A stretch of DNA of 32,323 nt from Candidatus Kapaibacterium sp. (GCA_026390655.1 JAPLFN010000104.1:61843-94165); one strand, 5' to 3'; positions 1-9,688 are shown, counted from the stretch's first letter. Notes: a model not told the origin generated them from the sequence alone. Numbers and translations: made by a program.

Positions 1-1155
1 AACATTGAGAATGGTATCGAGATGTTCGTTTTCGTGTGTTGCCATGTAGCTAGTGCGCATCATCGATAGGTTTGGTGGTACGCCCGGTGGCACAAAGGCA
101 TTCACAAACACACCCTTGTCGTAGAGCTTACGCCAGAATACAAGTGCCAGTTGAGCATCACCAACGATGATCGGTACGATGCCTGTGCGAGACTCAACAA
201 CATTGAAACCTAGCTTTGTGAAACCGGCACGCATCTTATCTGCGTTTGCAATGAGCTTCGTGATACGCTCAGGCTCTGCTTCTACGATGTCTAGTGCTGC
301 CAATGCCGCGGCTACCGAAGCCGGTGTTGGAGATGCACTGAAGATCAGTGCTGGACTATGGTGTTTGATGTAATTCGTGACACGTTCTGGTCCCGCAACA
401 AATCCACCCAAGGACGCAAAGGTCTTCGAGAATGTCCCCATCGTGAGATCTGTTCTGTCTACCACATTGAAATGCGACGCTGTTCCTCTACCGCCTACGC
501 CTACTACACCTGTAGCATGTGCATCATCTACGAGCACTCTAGCCCCATACTTCTCTGCGATGTCTAGCATTTGCGGTAGGTTCACAAACTCGCCGCTTAC
601 TGAAAACACGCCATCGGTTACAATGAGCTTTCCGGCGCTTTCCGGAATGCGTTGCATAACGCGTTCAAGATCTTCCATGTCATTGTGCTTATACCGCACA
701 AACTCTGCAAAGCCACCCTTGGCTAGAAGCGCACCACTAATGATACATGCATGGTTCTCCTTGTCAGAGATCACATAGTCGCCCTTTTGAACCAAGGCGG
801 CGATAACGCCGAGTGCTGTTTGGTATCCGGTAGAGAAGAGAAGAACATCTTCTGTTCCGAGATATGCGGCGAGTCTCTTTTCCAGTTCAACGTGGAGTTT
901 GATCGTGCCCGTTAAATACCGCGAGCCTGAACATCCGGTACCATACAGATCGATAGCATCCTTGGCCGCCTTTTTCACCTTAGGATGTGCGGTTAGACCG
1001 AGATAGTTGTTAGAGCCCGCCATGATCACCTTGCGGCCTTCGATGGTAACAACCGGACCTTCATTCTCTTCTACGGGGCGGAAGTATGGATAGAGACCGG
1101 CGGCCTTAACATCATCTGCCCGTGTAAACTCCCGACACTTCTGAAACAGATCCAC
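1..1155 (-). CDS. Serine palmitoyltransferase / alpha-oxoamine synthase family enzyme (3' end cut by window)
   Basis: This is a PLP-dependent acyl-CoA:amino acid condensing enzyme of the family containing serine palmitoyltransferase, glycine C-acetyltransferase (KBL) and BioF. The reading frame is open from GTG at 1155 to base 1 (385 codons); the family is about 395-400 residues, so only the last few are missing. Visible hallmarks are GSNNYLGL (res 47-54), [13 protein letters not shown] (res 72-84), the PLP-ring motif [11 protein letters not shown] (res 209-219) and the Schiff-base lysine in TMGTFSK (K244). The GSRYLTGT segment resembles Bacteroidota and Sphingomonas serine palmitoyltransferases more than KBL, so a role in making 3-ketosphinganine for sphingolipids is my preferred reading; BioF or KBL activity is not excluded. 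GTG is chosen because GGAG lies 6 nt upstream; a TTG lies seven codons further up. yajQ ends 74 bp upstream on the same strand, so they may be cotranscribed. Confidence 0.85.
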   Translation of the reverse strand, partial: MDLFQKCREFTRADDVKAAGLYPYFRPVEENEGPVVTIEGRKVIMAGSNNYLGLTAHPKVKKAAKDAIDLYGTGCSGSRYLTGTIKLHVELEKRLAAYLGTEDVLLFSTGYQTALGVIAALVQKGDYVISDKENHACIISGALLAKGGFAEFVRYKHNDMEDLERVMQRIPESAGKLIVTDGVFSVSGEFVNLPQMLDIAEKYGARVLVDDAHATGVVGVGGRGTASHFNVVDRTDLTMGTFSKTFASLGGFVAGPERVTNYIKHHSPALIFSASPTPASVAAALAALDIVEAEPERITKLIANADKMRAGFTKLGFNVVESRTGIVPIIVGDAQLALVFWRKLYDKGVFVNAFVPPGVPPNLSMMRTSYMATHENEHLDTILNV

Positions 1156-1229
1156 AGTAACTCCACAGTTGTTCAATGTTCGCCGTTAAAGCGAAAGAGA
1201 TTCGTACAAATATCGGAAAAGGTAGGGGG

Positions 1230-1724
1230 CTAACGCAGATTGTCCACCTGGATGGGCAATCCAAGCTCAGCCGATTGGACGGCTTGAATACATGCCTGAA
1301 GGTCATCCTTGCTCTTCCCTGTGATGCGCACCTTCTCATCGATGATCTGGGCCGTGACCTTCATTTTCTGTTCTTTTACAAGCGAGGTGATCTTCTTCGC
1401 GTCCTCCTTGGTGAGTCCAGCCTTGAGTTTTACCGTCTGGCGGACGCTTTTCCCGCTCAAAAGCTCCACCTTACCCTCATCCATGGCCAAAACGCTAATT
1501 CCGCGCTTGATCATCTTGTTTTTGACGATCTCTAGGGCCGACACGATAAAATGTTCGCCATCAGCTCGTATTTGAAACGATTTCTCGTTTCGTTTTAGCT
1601 CCACCTCGCAGTTTGACCCTTTCAGATCATAACGATGGTCGATCTCCTTGATGGCCTGATTTATGGCATTATCTGCCTCTTGTAGGTCAACTTCGCTAAT
1701 GAAGTCGAAAGAAAACGTAGACAT
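1230..1724 (-). CDS. yajQ: YajQ family nucleotide/c-di-GMP-binding protein
   Basis: A 164-residue cytosolic protein with the full YajQ/UPF0234 pattern: it starts MSTFSFDFISEVDLQE, followed by INQAIKEIDHRYDLKGS, the central MIKRGIS segment, VKLKAGLTKEDAKKI and the C-terminal EKVRITGKSKDDLQ. YajQ proteins bind nucleotides, and some bind cyclic di-GMP and act with transcription factors; the ligand here is unknown. The frame is open further upstream, but the ATG at 1724 is preceded by a very strong GGAGGAGG Shine-Dalgarno and matches the usual family length and start. The short leader begins just downstream of a Bacteroidota -7 box. The gene is divergent from the DUF899 gene. Confidence 0.93.
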   Translation of the reverse strand: MSTFSFDFISEVDLQEADNAINQAIKEIDHRYDLKGSNCEVELKRNEKSFQIRADGEHFIVSALEIVKNKMIKRGISVLAMDEGKVELLSGKSVRQTVKLKAGLTKEDAKKITSLVKEQKMKVTAQIIDEKVRITGKSKDDLQACIQAVQSAELGLPIQVDNLR

Positions 1725-1738
1725 AGATCCTCCTCCTG

Positions 1739-1746
1739 CAAACATA
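1739..1746 (-). promoter_or_regulatory. Bacteroidota -7 box for yajQ
   Basis: On the minus strand the sequence is TATGTTTG, an exact match to the Bacteroidota sigma-ABfr -7 consensus TAnnTTTG. It ends 14 nt before the ATG, which leaves a short leader carrying the GGAGGAGG ribosome site. A TTTG lies 23 nt upstream, slightly further than the usual 19-21 nt for a -33 element. Confidence 0.55.
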
Positions 1747-1847
1747 CGGGGCAGGGGGCTTGCGGAGTCCAAATCTGACCGTAGATTTAGCCCTACCTGG
1801 ATGAATTTCCCTGACGGCGTAGACTCACATAGCTTCCTAGGCCCAAC

Positions 1848-2418
1848 ATGAGCACTCCGAGAACTGATCTCCCTGAACTGTTTCAAAAAGCGGTCGCGGC
1901 GAAAGCTGCTTTGGTTGAAGCACTCAGAGACAACAAGATTCCATTCGCCCATTCGAGCTATTCGTTTGAAGCGGGTTCAGATCGTGTGGAGTTTGTCGAT
2001 CTCTTTGGTGACCGCAAAGACCTCATCGTGATCCACAATATGGGTCGCAGCTGTCGGTACTGTACCTTGTGGGCGGATGGCTTGAATGGCATGTTGCCGC
2101 ATCTTGAGAGCAGAACGGCAGTTGTGCTTATGAACTCTGACCCCGTGGACATACAAAAGGAATCCGCTGAAACCCGTGGATGGACGTTTCGCATTCTCCG
2201 AGATACAGACGGCACATTCACAGAAGACATGGGCTCCGGGCTTCACAACCTTTCATCGAGCAGAAGACGGCACCATCACAAGAGTCGCATCGGACTTCTT
2301 TGGACCGGGAGACGTATACATGCCCGTCTTCCATATGTTCGACCTCCTCAAGGACGGTCAAGCCGGATGGCAACCTCAGTATACATATACCAAGCCCCTT
2401 ACAATCACACTTCCCTAG
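1848..2418 (+). pseudogene. DUF899 thioredoxin-like protein, interrupted by a frameshift
   Basis: The N-terminal part (1848 to about 2230) reads as a DUF899 protein, with VDLFGDRKDLIVIHNMG, then the CxxC-bearing SCRYCTLWADGLNG, then a typical RGWTFRILRDTDGTFTEDM. From about 2234 the homologous sequence continues in the next frame as APGFTTFHRAEDGTITRVAS, then SDFFGPGDVYMPVFHMFDLL, ending at TAG 2416-2418. Removing one G from the GGG run at 2231-2233 restores a continuous protein of about 189 residues (EDM-APGF). DUF899 proteins are thioredoxin-fold proteins of uncertain function. As written, the first frame runs on into the downstream VOC gene and creates a false 321-residue fusion. The break is either a real mutation or a one-base sequence error; intact coding sequence on both sides suggests it is recent or artefactual. 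Confidence 0.8.
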
Positions 2419-2426
2419 GATCCCTC

Positions 2427-2813
2427 ATGTCTCGCAACGCGATCAATTGGTTTGAAATCCCTAGTGCAGATTTCGACAGGGCAAAGGCTTTCTACGAGGC
2501 AGTGTTTGAAGTAGCGTTGCCCGTAATGGAAATGCCAATGCCTGCTGGTGCTAATCTAAAGATGGCGATGCTTCCTGCAGACGAAGGCAAGGTGGGTGGT
2601 GCTGTGATCCATCTACCCGATCATAGACCAGGCACTCAAGGACCTTTGCTCTATCTCAATGCAAATCCTGATGTGCAAGCCTTTCTTGATCGCGCAGTAG
2701 CATCCGGCGCGACGCTTCTTGTTCCCAAAACAGAAATCTCAGGAGGATTTGGCTTTATGGGAGTCATCCTCGATACCGAAGGTAATCACATGGCTTTTCA
2801 TTCAAACAACTGA
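2427..2813 (+). CDS. VOC (glyoxalase/bleomycin-resistance) family protein
   Basis: A 128-residue single-domain vicinal-oxygen-chelate protein. It begins MSRNAINWFEIPSADFDRAK, where the INWFEIP...DFDRAKAFYEAVF pattern is typical of the stand-alone bacterial VOC group, and ends ISGGFGFMGVILDTEGNHMA. The substrate cannot be told; relatives are metal-dependent lyases, isomerases or binding proteins. The start ATG at 2427 has AGGA 9 nt upstream and follows the DUF899 stop by 8 bp. The open frame is artificially joined to the DUF899 gene by the upstream frameshift, so an automatic annotation could begin it at 1848; that longer start is rejected. It is followed 5 bp later by the DUF2461 gene, so the three are probably one transcript. 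Confidence 0.85.
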   Translation: MSRNAINWFEIPSADFDRAKAFYEAVFEVALPVMEMPMPAGANLKMAMLPADEGKVGGAVIHLPDHRPGTQGPLLYLNANPDVQAFLDRAVASGATLLVPKTEISGGFGFMGVILDTEGNHMAFHSNN

Positions 2814-2818
2814 CAGTT

Positions 2819-3478
2819 ATGCTAAGCAAAGAGTTCTTCACGTTCTTCACACAGCTCGAGAAGAATAACACCAAGGTATTCTTCGATGAACATCGCGCGC
2901 AGTATGAACGCTTTGTGAAGGATGCATTCAAGGGGCTTGCACAAGAACTCATCGATCGAGTGCGTACGATAGAACCAACATTACAACTCGACGCTAAAGA
3001 TGCGATCTACCGCATCAACAGAGACATTCGATTTTCATCCGACAAGACGCCCTACAAGACTCATGTGTCCGCCCACATCAATCTGAAAGGCAAGAAGGCT
3101 ATGGGCTTTCCCGGATTCTATTTTGAGATCGGTGCGAAAGGTGGAGCAGTTGGTGGTGGCGCCTACATGCCCGAGAAAGAAGAGCTCGCGGCTATCCGAG
3201 ATCTCATTATGCACGAGGGAAAGAGTCTCCATAAGCTTCTGAAATCCAAGGCATTCGCCACTTGTTACGGTGAGATAAAGGGCGAGAAGAACAAAGTGCT
3301 ACCGGCTGAATTCAAACAGGCCGCGATCATTGAGCCCCTTATCGCAAACAAACAATTCTATTACTGGGCTACATTGCCAAAAAGCGTCTTCACCAGCCCG
3401 GACTGTGTGAAGACGCTCTTTGATTATTACAAGGCAGCGAAGCCATTTAACGACTTCTTTGCCCAGGCGTTTGATTGA
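2819..3478 (+). CDS. DUF2461 domain-containing protein
   Basis: A 219-residue cytosolic protein matching the DUF2461/TIGR02453 family over its whole length. Diagnostic stretches are the N-terminal FFTFFTQLEKNNTKVFFDEH, the central YRINRDIRFSSDKTPYKTHV and the following GFPGFYFEIGAKGGAVGGGAY. The family has no established biochemical role. It has no signal peptide. It lies 5 bp after the VOC gene and converges on the TonB receptor gene with only 5 bp between the stop codons, with no terminator hairpin visible in that gap. One AAGGGGCT octamer (2930) and one inverse copy (3333) lie within it. Confidence 0.85.
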   Translation: MLSKEFFTFFTQLEKNNTKVFFDEHRAQYERFVKDAFKGLAQELIDRVRTIEPTLQLDAKDAIYRINRDIRFSSDKTPYKTHVSAHINLKGKKAMGFPGFYFEIGAKGGAVGGGAYMPEKEELAAIRDLIMHEGKSLHKLLKSKAFATCYGEIKGEKNKVLPAEFKQAAIIEPLIANKQFYYWATLPKSVFTSPDCVKTLFDYYKAAKPFNDFFAQAFD

Positions 3479-3483
3479 CGCAG

Positions 3484-6006
3484 TTAGAAGGTATACGAAA
3501 CGGTGCCAACCACCTGACGGCGTAGAATCGTACCACCAAAGATCTCGTAGTGCTCGCGGTCAAGCAGGTTGAAGACGTTCACTGAAGCACGAAGATCCTT
3601 CGTGATGTAGTAACCAAGGTTAAGATTCACGACGGCGTAGGAAGGCACGTTTCCTTCAAACAGTCCGGCGATCCACTTAAAGCCATCTACGTAACGAAGC
3701 TCGATACCGCCGTCATATTCACCGGCCTTGAGATATTGAATGCCCGCGTTGATGCGATGCCGTGATGTATTAGGGAGAATCTTTGCAGTGGGCACATCGT
3801 TGTCCTGTACTTTTACATCGATGTAGGCATAGTTCGTATTGATGCTGAGTTCGTTCGTAAGGAAGTAGGTTGCGGAGAGTTCCGTACCAATTTCATTAAC
3901 GATGGCGATGTTGGTTGGTGCGATCACGAGAGATGATACGCCGTTGTAGTACGCCAAGCGACTGGGATCTACAGCTACACCGCCGGCCTTGACCTTTCTC
4001 ACTTCAGCAAACATGACGCTGTCCGCTATGCGGTCTGTAGCCGCGTCACCAGTATTGCTCTTTACCGGTGCATAGACGTCTGGCGTAATGCCTCCCAAAG
4101 GTGCAGAGATCAGATTAGCTCGCTGGTTAAAGTAGACATTCGCAGTAAGGAAGAGCTTTGCGTCGATGCTTCCTTTGTACCCGAACTCGAAAGATTGCGC
4201 AGTCTCCGGTGTGAGCGTCTGATTGCCGAGGTTCCATTGAGATGTTGAGGCACCAAATACGAGATTTGCTGTGACTGGTTTGCCTACCAATTGGCTTGTA
4301 ACGGAGTCCACAATACGACTGATGTTGCTCAGGTTTGCCGGAGCACCTGCCGGTGATTTGCGGTTAAGATCCGTGTAGCTCGGACGAAGGAACGATCTGT
4401 TGTACGTGAGACGGAATGACTGGTTTTTGATCGGCTCGAACACGAGTCCAAGCTTTGGCGAGATCTGTGTTTCGAAGAGATTCGATCCATCGACACGGAC
4501 CGCGCCGACCACGGTGAAGTTGTACACGGGTTTCCACTCTCCCTGCACATAACCACCCATGAATCTCCCGATCATATGCGTTGGGTTTGTAAGTCCAACT
4601 CCTTCGACGATAGGTGCACCCGTTTTAGAATAGTTTCCGATCGTGTCATTGTAGAGGGGGGAATTAACGTCTTGGTACTCGCCCTGAAAACCTACGATGT
4701 ATCGGAAGTTTGCGTCGGCAATCACGTTGTTGTATTGAGCGTCTACACCATCTACATCTGACGTCTCCAAGGACGCTGCAAGTGCATTGTACACGATCTG
4801 CTTGTCCGGAGTGTTTCTGCGCTGCCACAGACCTTGAACATTCAACCGCTCGCTCTGATAGGCAAGGCGTGCATATGGTTTTTCAACGTGTTGAACGATG
4901 AGGCGACCGGTCTGGTTCACATACATTTCGTTACCGGAAGCTGAATAGCCCCCTTCAGCAACGAGTTTGCTCATTGGCGTTAGGTCATAATCCAAACGTA
5001 ACGTACCAACTACGGAGAACGGATGCTTTGCCGCGTCAGATAAAGTACGTGAGTATCCTCGCGCAGTATCCGTTACGTCGTACGAAAGCCCGGGATACTC
5101 GAGACCGTTGTTCGGCTTGGTTGCGTCTTGGTTGCGCGGCTGCAGTGAGTAGTTATATGCCGACGATGCGCCAAGTGTGAGTTTGTACGATAGATCCCCA
5201 ATAGCTCCGGCATGGCGGAGTGACGCACGGTACGTTTCCCATTCGCCTGCCGACAGAGTAACACGTGTGCCGAGTACATCCCGGGGTGCATTGCTACGGA
5301 TGTTTACTACACCGTTATAGGCATTGGGGCCATAGAGGGCAGAACCCGGACCGTGAACAGCTTCAATCGAAGAGACGTCATCGAGAACGGTTTGAAGTGA
5401 GTTCCACTCAACAAGATTGATAAGGGGCGTAGAAGGATCACGTCCATCAATGAGAACTAGCATACGTCGATTAATGGAGTTGTTGAATCCACGAGCGTTG
5501 ACGTTGAAGTCATTCGTTCCGCTCTGAACCACATCAATGCCGGCAAAGTGTTCAAGTGTTTTAGCCGTTTGACCGTGTACAGTAGCCTGTTCGATAGCCA
5601 TTGGCGTTACCACGTCAACGGCCGCAGGAGCATCCGTAAGCTTTTCGCCCTTGCGGGATGCGGCGTAGACGGTGATCTCTCCCATGTTTCGGTTTGTTGG
5701 GTCGAGTCGAATTGTGAGCTCTACCGTGTCCAACGCCACAACCTGAAGGGTGCGTTCTTGAGGTAGCCAACCAAGGCCCCATATCTTCACAGTTTGACTA
5801 CCGACAGGCACGCTCTCGATAATAAACGACCCGTCTTTTCGTGTAGTTACCACCTTGGTTCTACCCACCAAGAGCACGTTGAGGCCGTTTAGCTTTTCAT
5901 TAGAAATGGCGTCAGTCACTTTGCCGGTAATGACGCCCGTTCCTTGTGCATACATTGAAGGTACAAGGATCGCAAAAGCCATCAAAAGCGTACAGAGAGT
6001 GCGCAT
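3484..6006 (-). CDS. TonB-dependent receptor with N-terminal carboxypeptidase-regulatory-like domain
   Basis: An outer-membrane active transporter of 840 residues from the chosen start. It has a signal peptide MRTLCTLLMAFAILVPSMYAQ, then a CarboxypepD_reg-like beta-sandwich (GVITGKVTDAISNEKLNGLNV), then the plug domain (VFHGPG-type segment SIEAVHGPGSALYGPNAYNG). The rest is a long beta-barrel ending in VGTVSYTF, with the terminal Phe typical of BamA-inserted proteins. The substrate is not evident: there is no SusD partner and no siderophore genes nearby. The open frame extends 17 codons further up, but ATG at 6006 gives a proper signal peptide and has GGAG 8 nt upstream. It is divergent from the DUF547 gene (57 bp between starts), so the two may share a control region. 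Copper or peptide import is possible given the neighbouring MbnP genes, but this is only a guess. Confidence 0.9.
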   Translation of the reverse strand: MRTLCTLLMAFAILVPSMYAQGTGVITGKVTDAISNEKLNGLNVLLVGRTKVVTTRKDGSFIIESVPVGSQTVKIWGLGWLPQERTLQVVALDTVELTIRLDPTNRNMGEITVYAASRKGEKLTDAPAAVDVVTPMAIEQATVHGQTAKTLEHFAGIDVVQSGTNDFNVNARGFNNSINRRMLVLIDGRDPSTPLINLVEWNSLQTVLDDVSSIEAVHGPGSALYGPNAYNGVVNIRSNAPRDVLGTRVTLSAGEWETYRASLRHAGAIGDLSYKLTLGASSAYNYSLQPRNQDATKPNNGLEYPGLSYDVTDTARGYSRTLSDAAKHPFSVVGTLRLDYDLTPMSKLVAEGGYSASGNEMYVNQTGRLIVQHVEKPYARLAYQSERLNVQGLWQRRNTPDKQIVYNALAASLETSDVDGVDAQYNNVIADANFRYIVGFQGEYQDVNSPLYNDTIGNYSKTGAPIVEGVGLTNPTHMIGRFMGGYVQGEWKPVYNFTVVGAVRVDGSNLFETQISPKLGLVFEPIKNQSFRLTYNRSFLRPSYTDLNRKSPAGAPANLSNISRIVDSVTSQLVGKPVTANLVFGASTSQWNLGNQTLTPETAQSFEFGYKGSIDAKLFLTANVYFNQRANLISAPLGGITPDVYAPVKSNTGDAATDRIADSVMFAEVRKVKAGGVAVDPSRLAYYNGVSSLVIAPTNIAIVNEIGTELSATYFLTNELSINTNYAYIDVKVQDNDVPTAKILPNTSRHRINAGIQYLKAGEYDGGIELRYVDGFKWIAGLFEGNVPSYAVVNLNLGYYITKDLRASVNVFNLLDREHYEIFGGTILRRQVVGTVSYTF

Positions 6007-6063
6007 ATTGCTCCACAGTGAAAATGTAGAATGAAACTGACTGGTCGGTCGACTCACAAACCT

Positions 6064-6807
6064 ATGAAATCTATTCTTCTCCTCGTATACCTGTCAGCAT
6101 TACTGATCGTGGTTCCGACCATGGCCTCGTTAAGCCAGGTTGATCATAAGCCATTCACCGACGTACTCACCTCCCACGTGCACGATGGGAGAGTAGATTA
6201 TGCGAGTCTTAGAAAGGATGGAAGGTTCATACCATACGTGAATTCGCTATCACGTATAAAGGCATCCACTCTCACCGGAAATGAGCGTCTCGCATTCTGG
6301 ATCAACGTCTACAACGCAAACACACTTAAGATGGTATGCGACAACTTTCCACTTCGATCTATCCGCGATTTAGCGCAGGGAAAAGTGTGGGATGCACCCT
6401 TCATTTCGATAGAGGGGACAGCTTACTCTCTGAACGATATCGAGAATGACGTTTTGCGACCACTTGGCGACAGCCGTATTCATTTTGCACTCGTTTGTGC
6501 TGCACGTAGCTGTCCACCTCTTCGCTCGGAGGCGTATGAAGCTGATAGGCTTGACAAACAGCTTTATGACCAAGGTCGGCTCTTCCTATCCACGCCGATG
6601 CTCAACGCGTTCGATATCACAACACGGAAGGCGAAACTCTCCCACGTGTTCGAGTGGTATCTCGCAGACTTTGGGCGCAACAAGGAGCAGTTGATTCGAA
6701 ACATTTCTATGCATGCACCCGATGCCGTGCGAGTTGATCTACACGATCATGCGAAGCAGTGGACCATTGAGTATCTCGACTACGACTGGTCTCTCAACGG
6801 GAAATGA
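6064..6807 (+). CDS. Secreted DUF547 protein
   Basis: A 247-residue protein with a signal peptide (MKSILLLVYLSALLIVVPTMASLS) and one DUF547 domain. The domain shows LRKDGRFIPYVNSL, the signature ERLAFWINVYNANTLKMV, VWDAPFISIEGTAYSLNDIE and HFALVCAARSCPPLRSEAY with the conserved Cys pair in CAARSCP. The late NGR-less C-terminus reads FEWYLADFG. The family resembles papain-fold or transglutaminase-like proteins but has no proven activity. The ATG at 6064 is preferred over an upstream in-frame ATG at 6031, which lies inside the opposing receptor's leader. It is transcribed away from the TonB receptor, and its last 14 bp overlap the end of the convergent protease gene. Confidence 0.85.
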   Translation: MKSILLLVYLSALLIVVPTMASLSQVDHKPFTDVLTSHVHDGRVDYASLRKDGRFIPYVNSLSRIKASTLTGNERLAFWINVYNANTLKMVCDNFPLRSIRDLAQGKVWDAPFISIEGTAYSLNDIENDVLRPLGDSRIHFALVCAARSCPPLRSEAYEADRLDKQLYDQGRLFLSTPMLNAFDITTRKAKLSHVFEWYLADFGRNKEQLIRNISMHAPDAVRVDLHDHAKQWTIEYLDYDWSLNGK

Positions 6808-9688
6808 GTCGACGTGATCTCACTTTTCCTTCGGAAGAGAGGACCATCAAATAGACTCCACGCGGAAGGGCTTCGGGCACACTGGGTTCAACCCCATTAG
6901 CCTGCACGGTTGCACATTGCAAGCCTCGGAGATCATAGAAACGAGCTTCGTCGATCATGTTGAAGACATCCAGAGCATCGTTAGCAACGCCAACTACCCG
7001 TACAACGGCCGAAAGAGCCACAACGCGCTCAGTTGCACATGAATCCAACATGAACACAAGCGAACCCTTAACTGCTCCGTCAACGGTCAAGAGAGAAGGG
7101 GCTATCGATACTGTTACTTGACTTTGCTTTCCATGAAGTAGCACGAGTCCTTCCGACAATGTTGTGGTGAACGGACCTTCAACGCGGACAGACGTCACAG
7201 TGGCCTTCCCCGCGCCAACGAGAGACACGCCTACTGAAAACGTCTTGGATCGTGACGCCTCTGATGTCAAAACGGTATCAAACGAAATGCTCGAAGGGTG
7301 GTCTATGGTAAGCCCCGTAACCCGCATCACGGCTGGTAGCACAAACGATCCTTCGCATTCCTTGCTGACGTAGGCAAACACCAAGGAGTCTGTTAAAAGC
7401 CCCGGCAGCCTCTTGGCACTCGTAACAACAGACACGTCCTGTTCCGAATTGGGCAACACTGTTACCGGACGGTTAGCGAGATCTACGGTATTCCCAAGTT
7501 GTTTGCCGGCTACCCCATTGATCTGCATCGCAAATGACGATGGGTTGCTTATTCGAAGGGTAGCCCAACGTTCCGTTGGGATATCACAAACGAGCTTCGC
7601 ACCAAGATCAATAGGAAGGGGCGAGGTAGCACGCGGCGCCGGACGTATGCCCGTTAAGGGCAATTTCATTCGCGTGTTGCAGAGTTTTTCCACAAACACC
7701 AAGGTGTCGGTGATGGCACCAAACTTCTTCACTGTCACCTCCATGAACATCTCTATCGCACTTGCAGGAGGAATCGCAAGAGGAAGCGTTGTCTTTACAG
7801 AGATTGATGAACCCGATTTCACAGAATCGATCATCACCGTCTCAAGTCCATCATTACGAAGCGTCACCTTCGTATTGACCACATTCTCACACATCGCCAA
7901 CTGTGGCAGTACGAACGGCGACGGGGTCATCACGAGCCTCTGATCGGGCACGGTGATCAGCAGTTGCGCCGTATCTCCACACCCATACAGATCAGTTGTG
8001 ATGAGCTTAATGATGGACGTTGTATCCATCTTCGGCCACACAATGTCAGACAGAGTATCGATGACGATACCGTTACGAAGCCACCGATACGTGTAGGGAA
8101 CGCGCCCACCCGAGATCGTACTGGTGATCTCTACGATCGTACCGCGACATACTCGAAGATCGTTTGTTTGAACGGAGGCAAGGGGCTTTGCACGCACCGT
8201 GATCGACGTTGTGTCACTGGCTACGTTACCACTGGAATCTGTACCGGTAACAAACACCTGGACAGATGCGGTTGGCACAAACTGGAACGATGCCACTGTT
8301 GTGACCGTATCAAACGTAGGTCCGCGCCATCTGTAAGAAACCTTACCTACGTTACCCGTTGGTGTGGCAACGATGGTAACAGCATTCCCGGCACAGACTG
8401 CCTGACTAACGGGCGTGGAGATATCGAAGATCGCAATGAGTGGAGTGCATGCACTTGCCGATAGTTTGCCCTTCATCAGCGTGACAACTCGTGAGTGAAA
8501 GGATAGGTCTGTACCAGCCGTGGTTAAGTGACAGTAGGACATGATCGTTCCCTTTACTGCCTTTGTTCCGGCAAAACATCCACCTTCAGAGGTATAACAA
8601 GAATCGATCGGCGGAGACCACGTACAAGAATGTGTGTGTGGTGAGCCAACATTATGACCAAGCTCATGGGAGAACACATCAGTGTCCCATACATATCCGG
8701 TAGCGGGATACGTAATGTTATTGTTTGTGCCACTCACAGCGTACGCCCACTGCTTATTGCAAAGCTGGTCTACGTATGCAATACCGCCGATGTTATTCAC
8801 GCCTGAGAGAAGGTGGGCTACACTGCGAACAATTGCGCCATTGAGCGTGCGCCAGCGATCACGGAATTGCACGAGCATTTCATCGGGAAGGTTTGATACA
8901 TACGGATCAGCAGTGGTCCATACAAGCAATGAACCTATTGCAAGAGTCGCCTGCACATCACGCTCGTAGATCGCACTTGAAGCGGCCACGACGGCTTCGG
9001 CGTATTGCGATGCGCGGGTAACATCTCGCCCGAGATCGATGTAGAATGGTTCGTCGCACTCTATTGCGATTGTGACTTTACGAAACGTGGCTGCCTGAGA
9101 GCGGTCTTCGACCTTTGTGTTTGGAACAACGATGTTCGCTGGATCCAACGTAGAGCAATTCCAATCGTGTGTCGTTGGTACATCAGCCCCATCATAGACA
9201 ACCATAACCTGTGGACCCTGTTTCGGCTTCTCTAAGGGGCTTACGTGATACGTTCTTTGCGCGTTGAGCTTGCCCGTTGTGATCACTCCCGTGCACCAAT
9301 CCGGATAGATGGCGAGAATCACATAGCTGTCTGGAATCTCACGGATTCTCCCACGTAAGAGTACACTCTGCGGGGCGGGCACCGCTTGCGGACCGCTCGC
9401 TGTCATAGCTGCGATAGACGTACGTTCGTTAATCACACGATAGCGTGCTGCAACGATCTCTACCGTGCCAAACTTTGGTAGTTGAATGGCGAGAGTGATT
9501 GTCTGATCATCTGCCAAGCCACGGGCTGCAGAAAACGCGTTGGCGTTGATAGAGTAAAAAGAGGCAGCGTGTTTACCCGTGAACGAAGACTGCCATGGTT
9601 GTGGGGTCAGAAGCTGATCACCTTCAGCTGCATGGAGTATCGGCGCAACGAGACAGACCATCAGCGTTACAATGGTGCGAATGTTCAT
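6794..9688 (-). CDS. Secreted zinc metalloprotease (metzincin) with T9SS sorting domain
   Basis: A 964-residue exported protease. It has a signal peptide (MNIRTIVTLMVCLVAPILHA), a propeptide-like region to about res 200, and a reprolysin-like catalytic domain. The catalytic domain carries HELGHNVGSPH (res 341-351), a perfect HExxHxxGxxH zinc site, and a Met-turn GTIMSY near res 380-385. Paired cysteines around the active site (CTW...DSCYTSEGGC) fit an extracellular fold. Downstream are PKD/Ig-like segments (about res 415-580), a choice-of-anchor-like region, and a C-terminal VYLMVLSSEGKVRSRRLISR typical of T9SS type A sorting domains. It is therefore predicted to be released or anchored on the cell surface. 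Its start overlaps the upstream small secreted protein gene by ATGA (9685-9688), implying translational coupling. Protein degradation for nutrition is the likely role; the specific substrate is unknown. Confidence 0.9.
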   Translation of the reverse strand: MNIRTIVTLMVCLVAPILHAAEGDQLLTPQPWQSSFTGKHAASFYSINANAFSAARGLADDQTITLAIQLPKFGTVEIVAARYRVINERTSIAAMTASGPQAVPAPQSVLLRGRIREIPDSYVILAIYPDWCTGVITTGKLNAQRTYHVSPLEKPKQGPQVMVVYDGADVPTTHDWNCSTLDPANIVVPNTKVEDRSQAATFRKVTIAIECDEPFYIDLGRDVTRASQYAEAVVAASSAIYERDVQATLAIGSLLVWTTADPYVSNLPDEMLVQFRDRWRTLNGAIVRSVAHLLSGVNNIGGIAYVDQLCNKQWAYAVSGTNNNITYPATGYVWDTDVFSHELGHNVGSPHTHSCTWSPPIDSCYTSEGGCFAGTKAVKGTIMSYCHLTTAGTDLSFHSRVVTLMKGKLSASACTPLIAIFDISTPVSQAVCAGNAVTIVATPTGNVGKVSYRWRGPTFDTVTTVASFQFVPTASVQVFVTGTDSSGNVASDTTSITVRAKPLASVQTNDLRVCRGTIVEITSTISGGRVPYTYRWLRNGIVIDTLSDIVWPKMDTTSIIKLITTDLYGCGDTAQLLITVPDQRLVMTPSPFVLPQLAMCENVVNTKVTLRNDGLETVMIDSVKSGSSISVKTTLPLAIPPASAIEMFMEVTVKKFGAITDTLVFVEKLCNTRMKLPLTGIRPAPRATSPLPIDLGAKLVCDIPTERWATLRISNPSSFAMQINGVAGKQLGNTVDLANRPVTVLPNSEQDVSVVTSAKRLPGLLTDSLVFAYVSKECEGSFVLPAVMRVTGLTIDHPSSISFDTVLTSEASRSKTFSVGVSLVGAGKATVTSVRVEGPFTTTLSEGLVLLHGKQSQVTVSIAPSLLTVDGAVKGSLVFMLDSCATERVVALSAVVRVVGVANDALDVFNMIDEARFYDLRGLQCATVQANGVEPSVPEALPRGVYLMVLSSEGKVRSRRLISR

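Noticed and set aside
1848-2813. A DUF899-VOC fusion protein of 321 residues
   Set aside because: The middle (about 2235-2426) is a wrong-frame translation; DUF899 homology continues in another frame and the VOC gene has its own ATG and ribosome site.
7413-7943. 176-codon rightward open frame inside the metzincin gene
   Set aside because: It is antisense to a well-supported coding sequence and has no start signal or recognisable domain.
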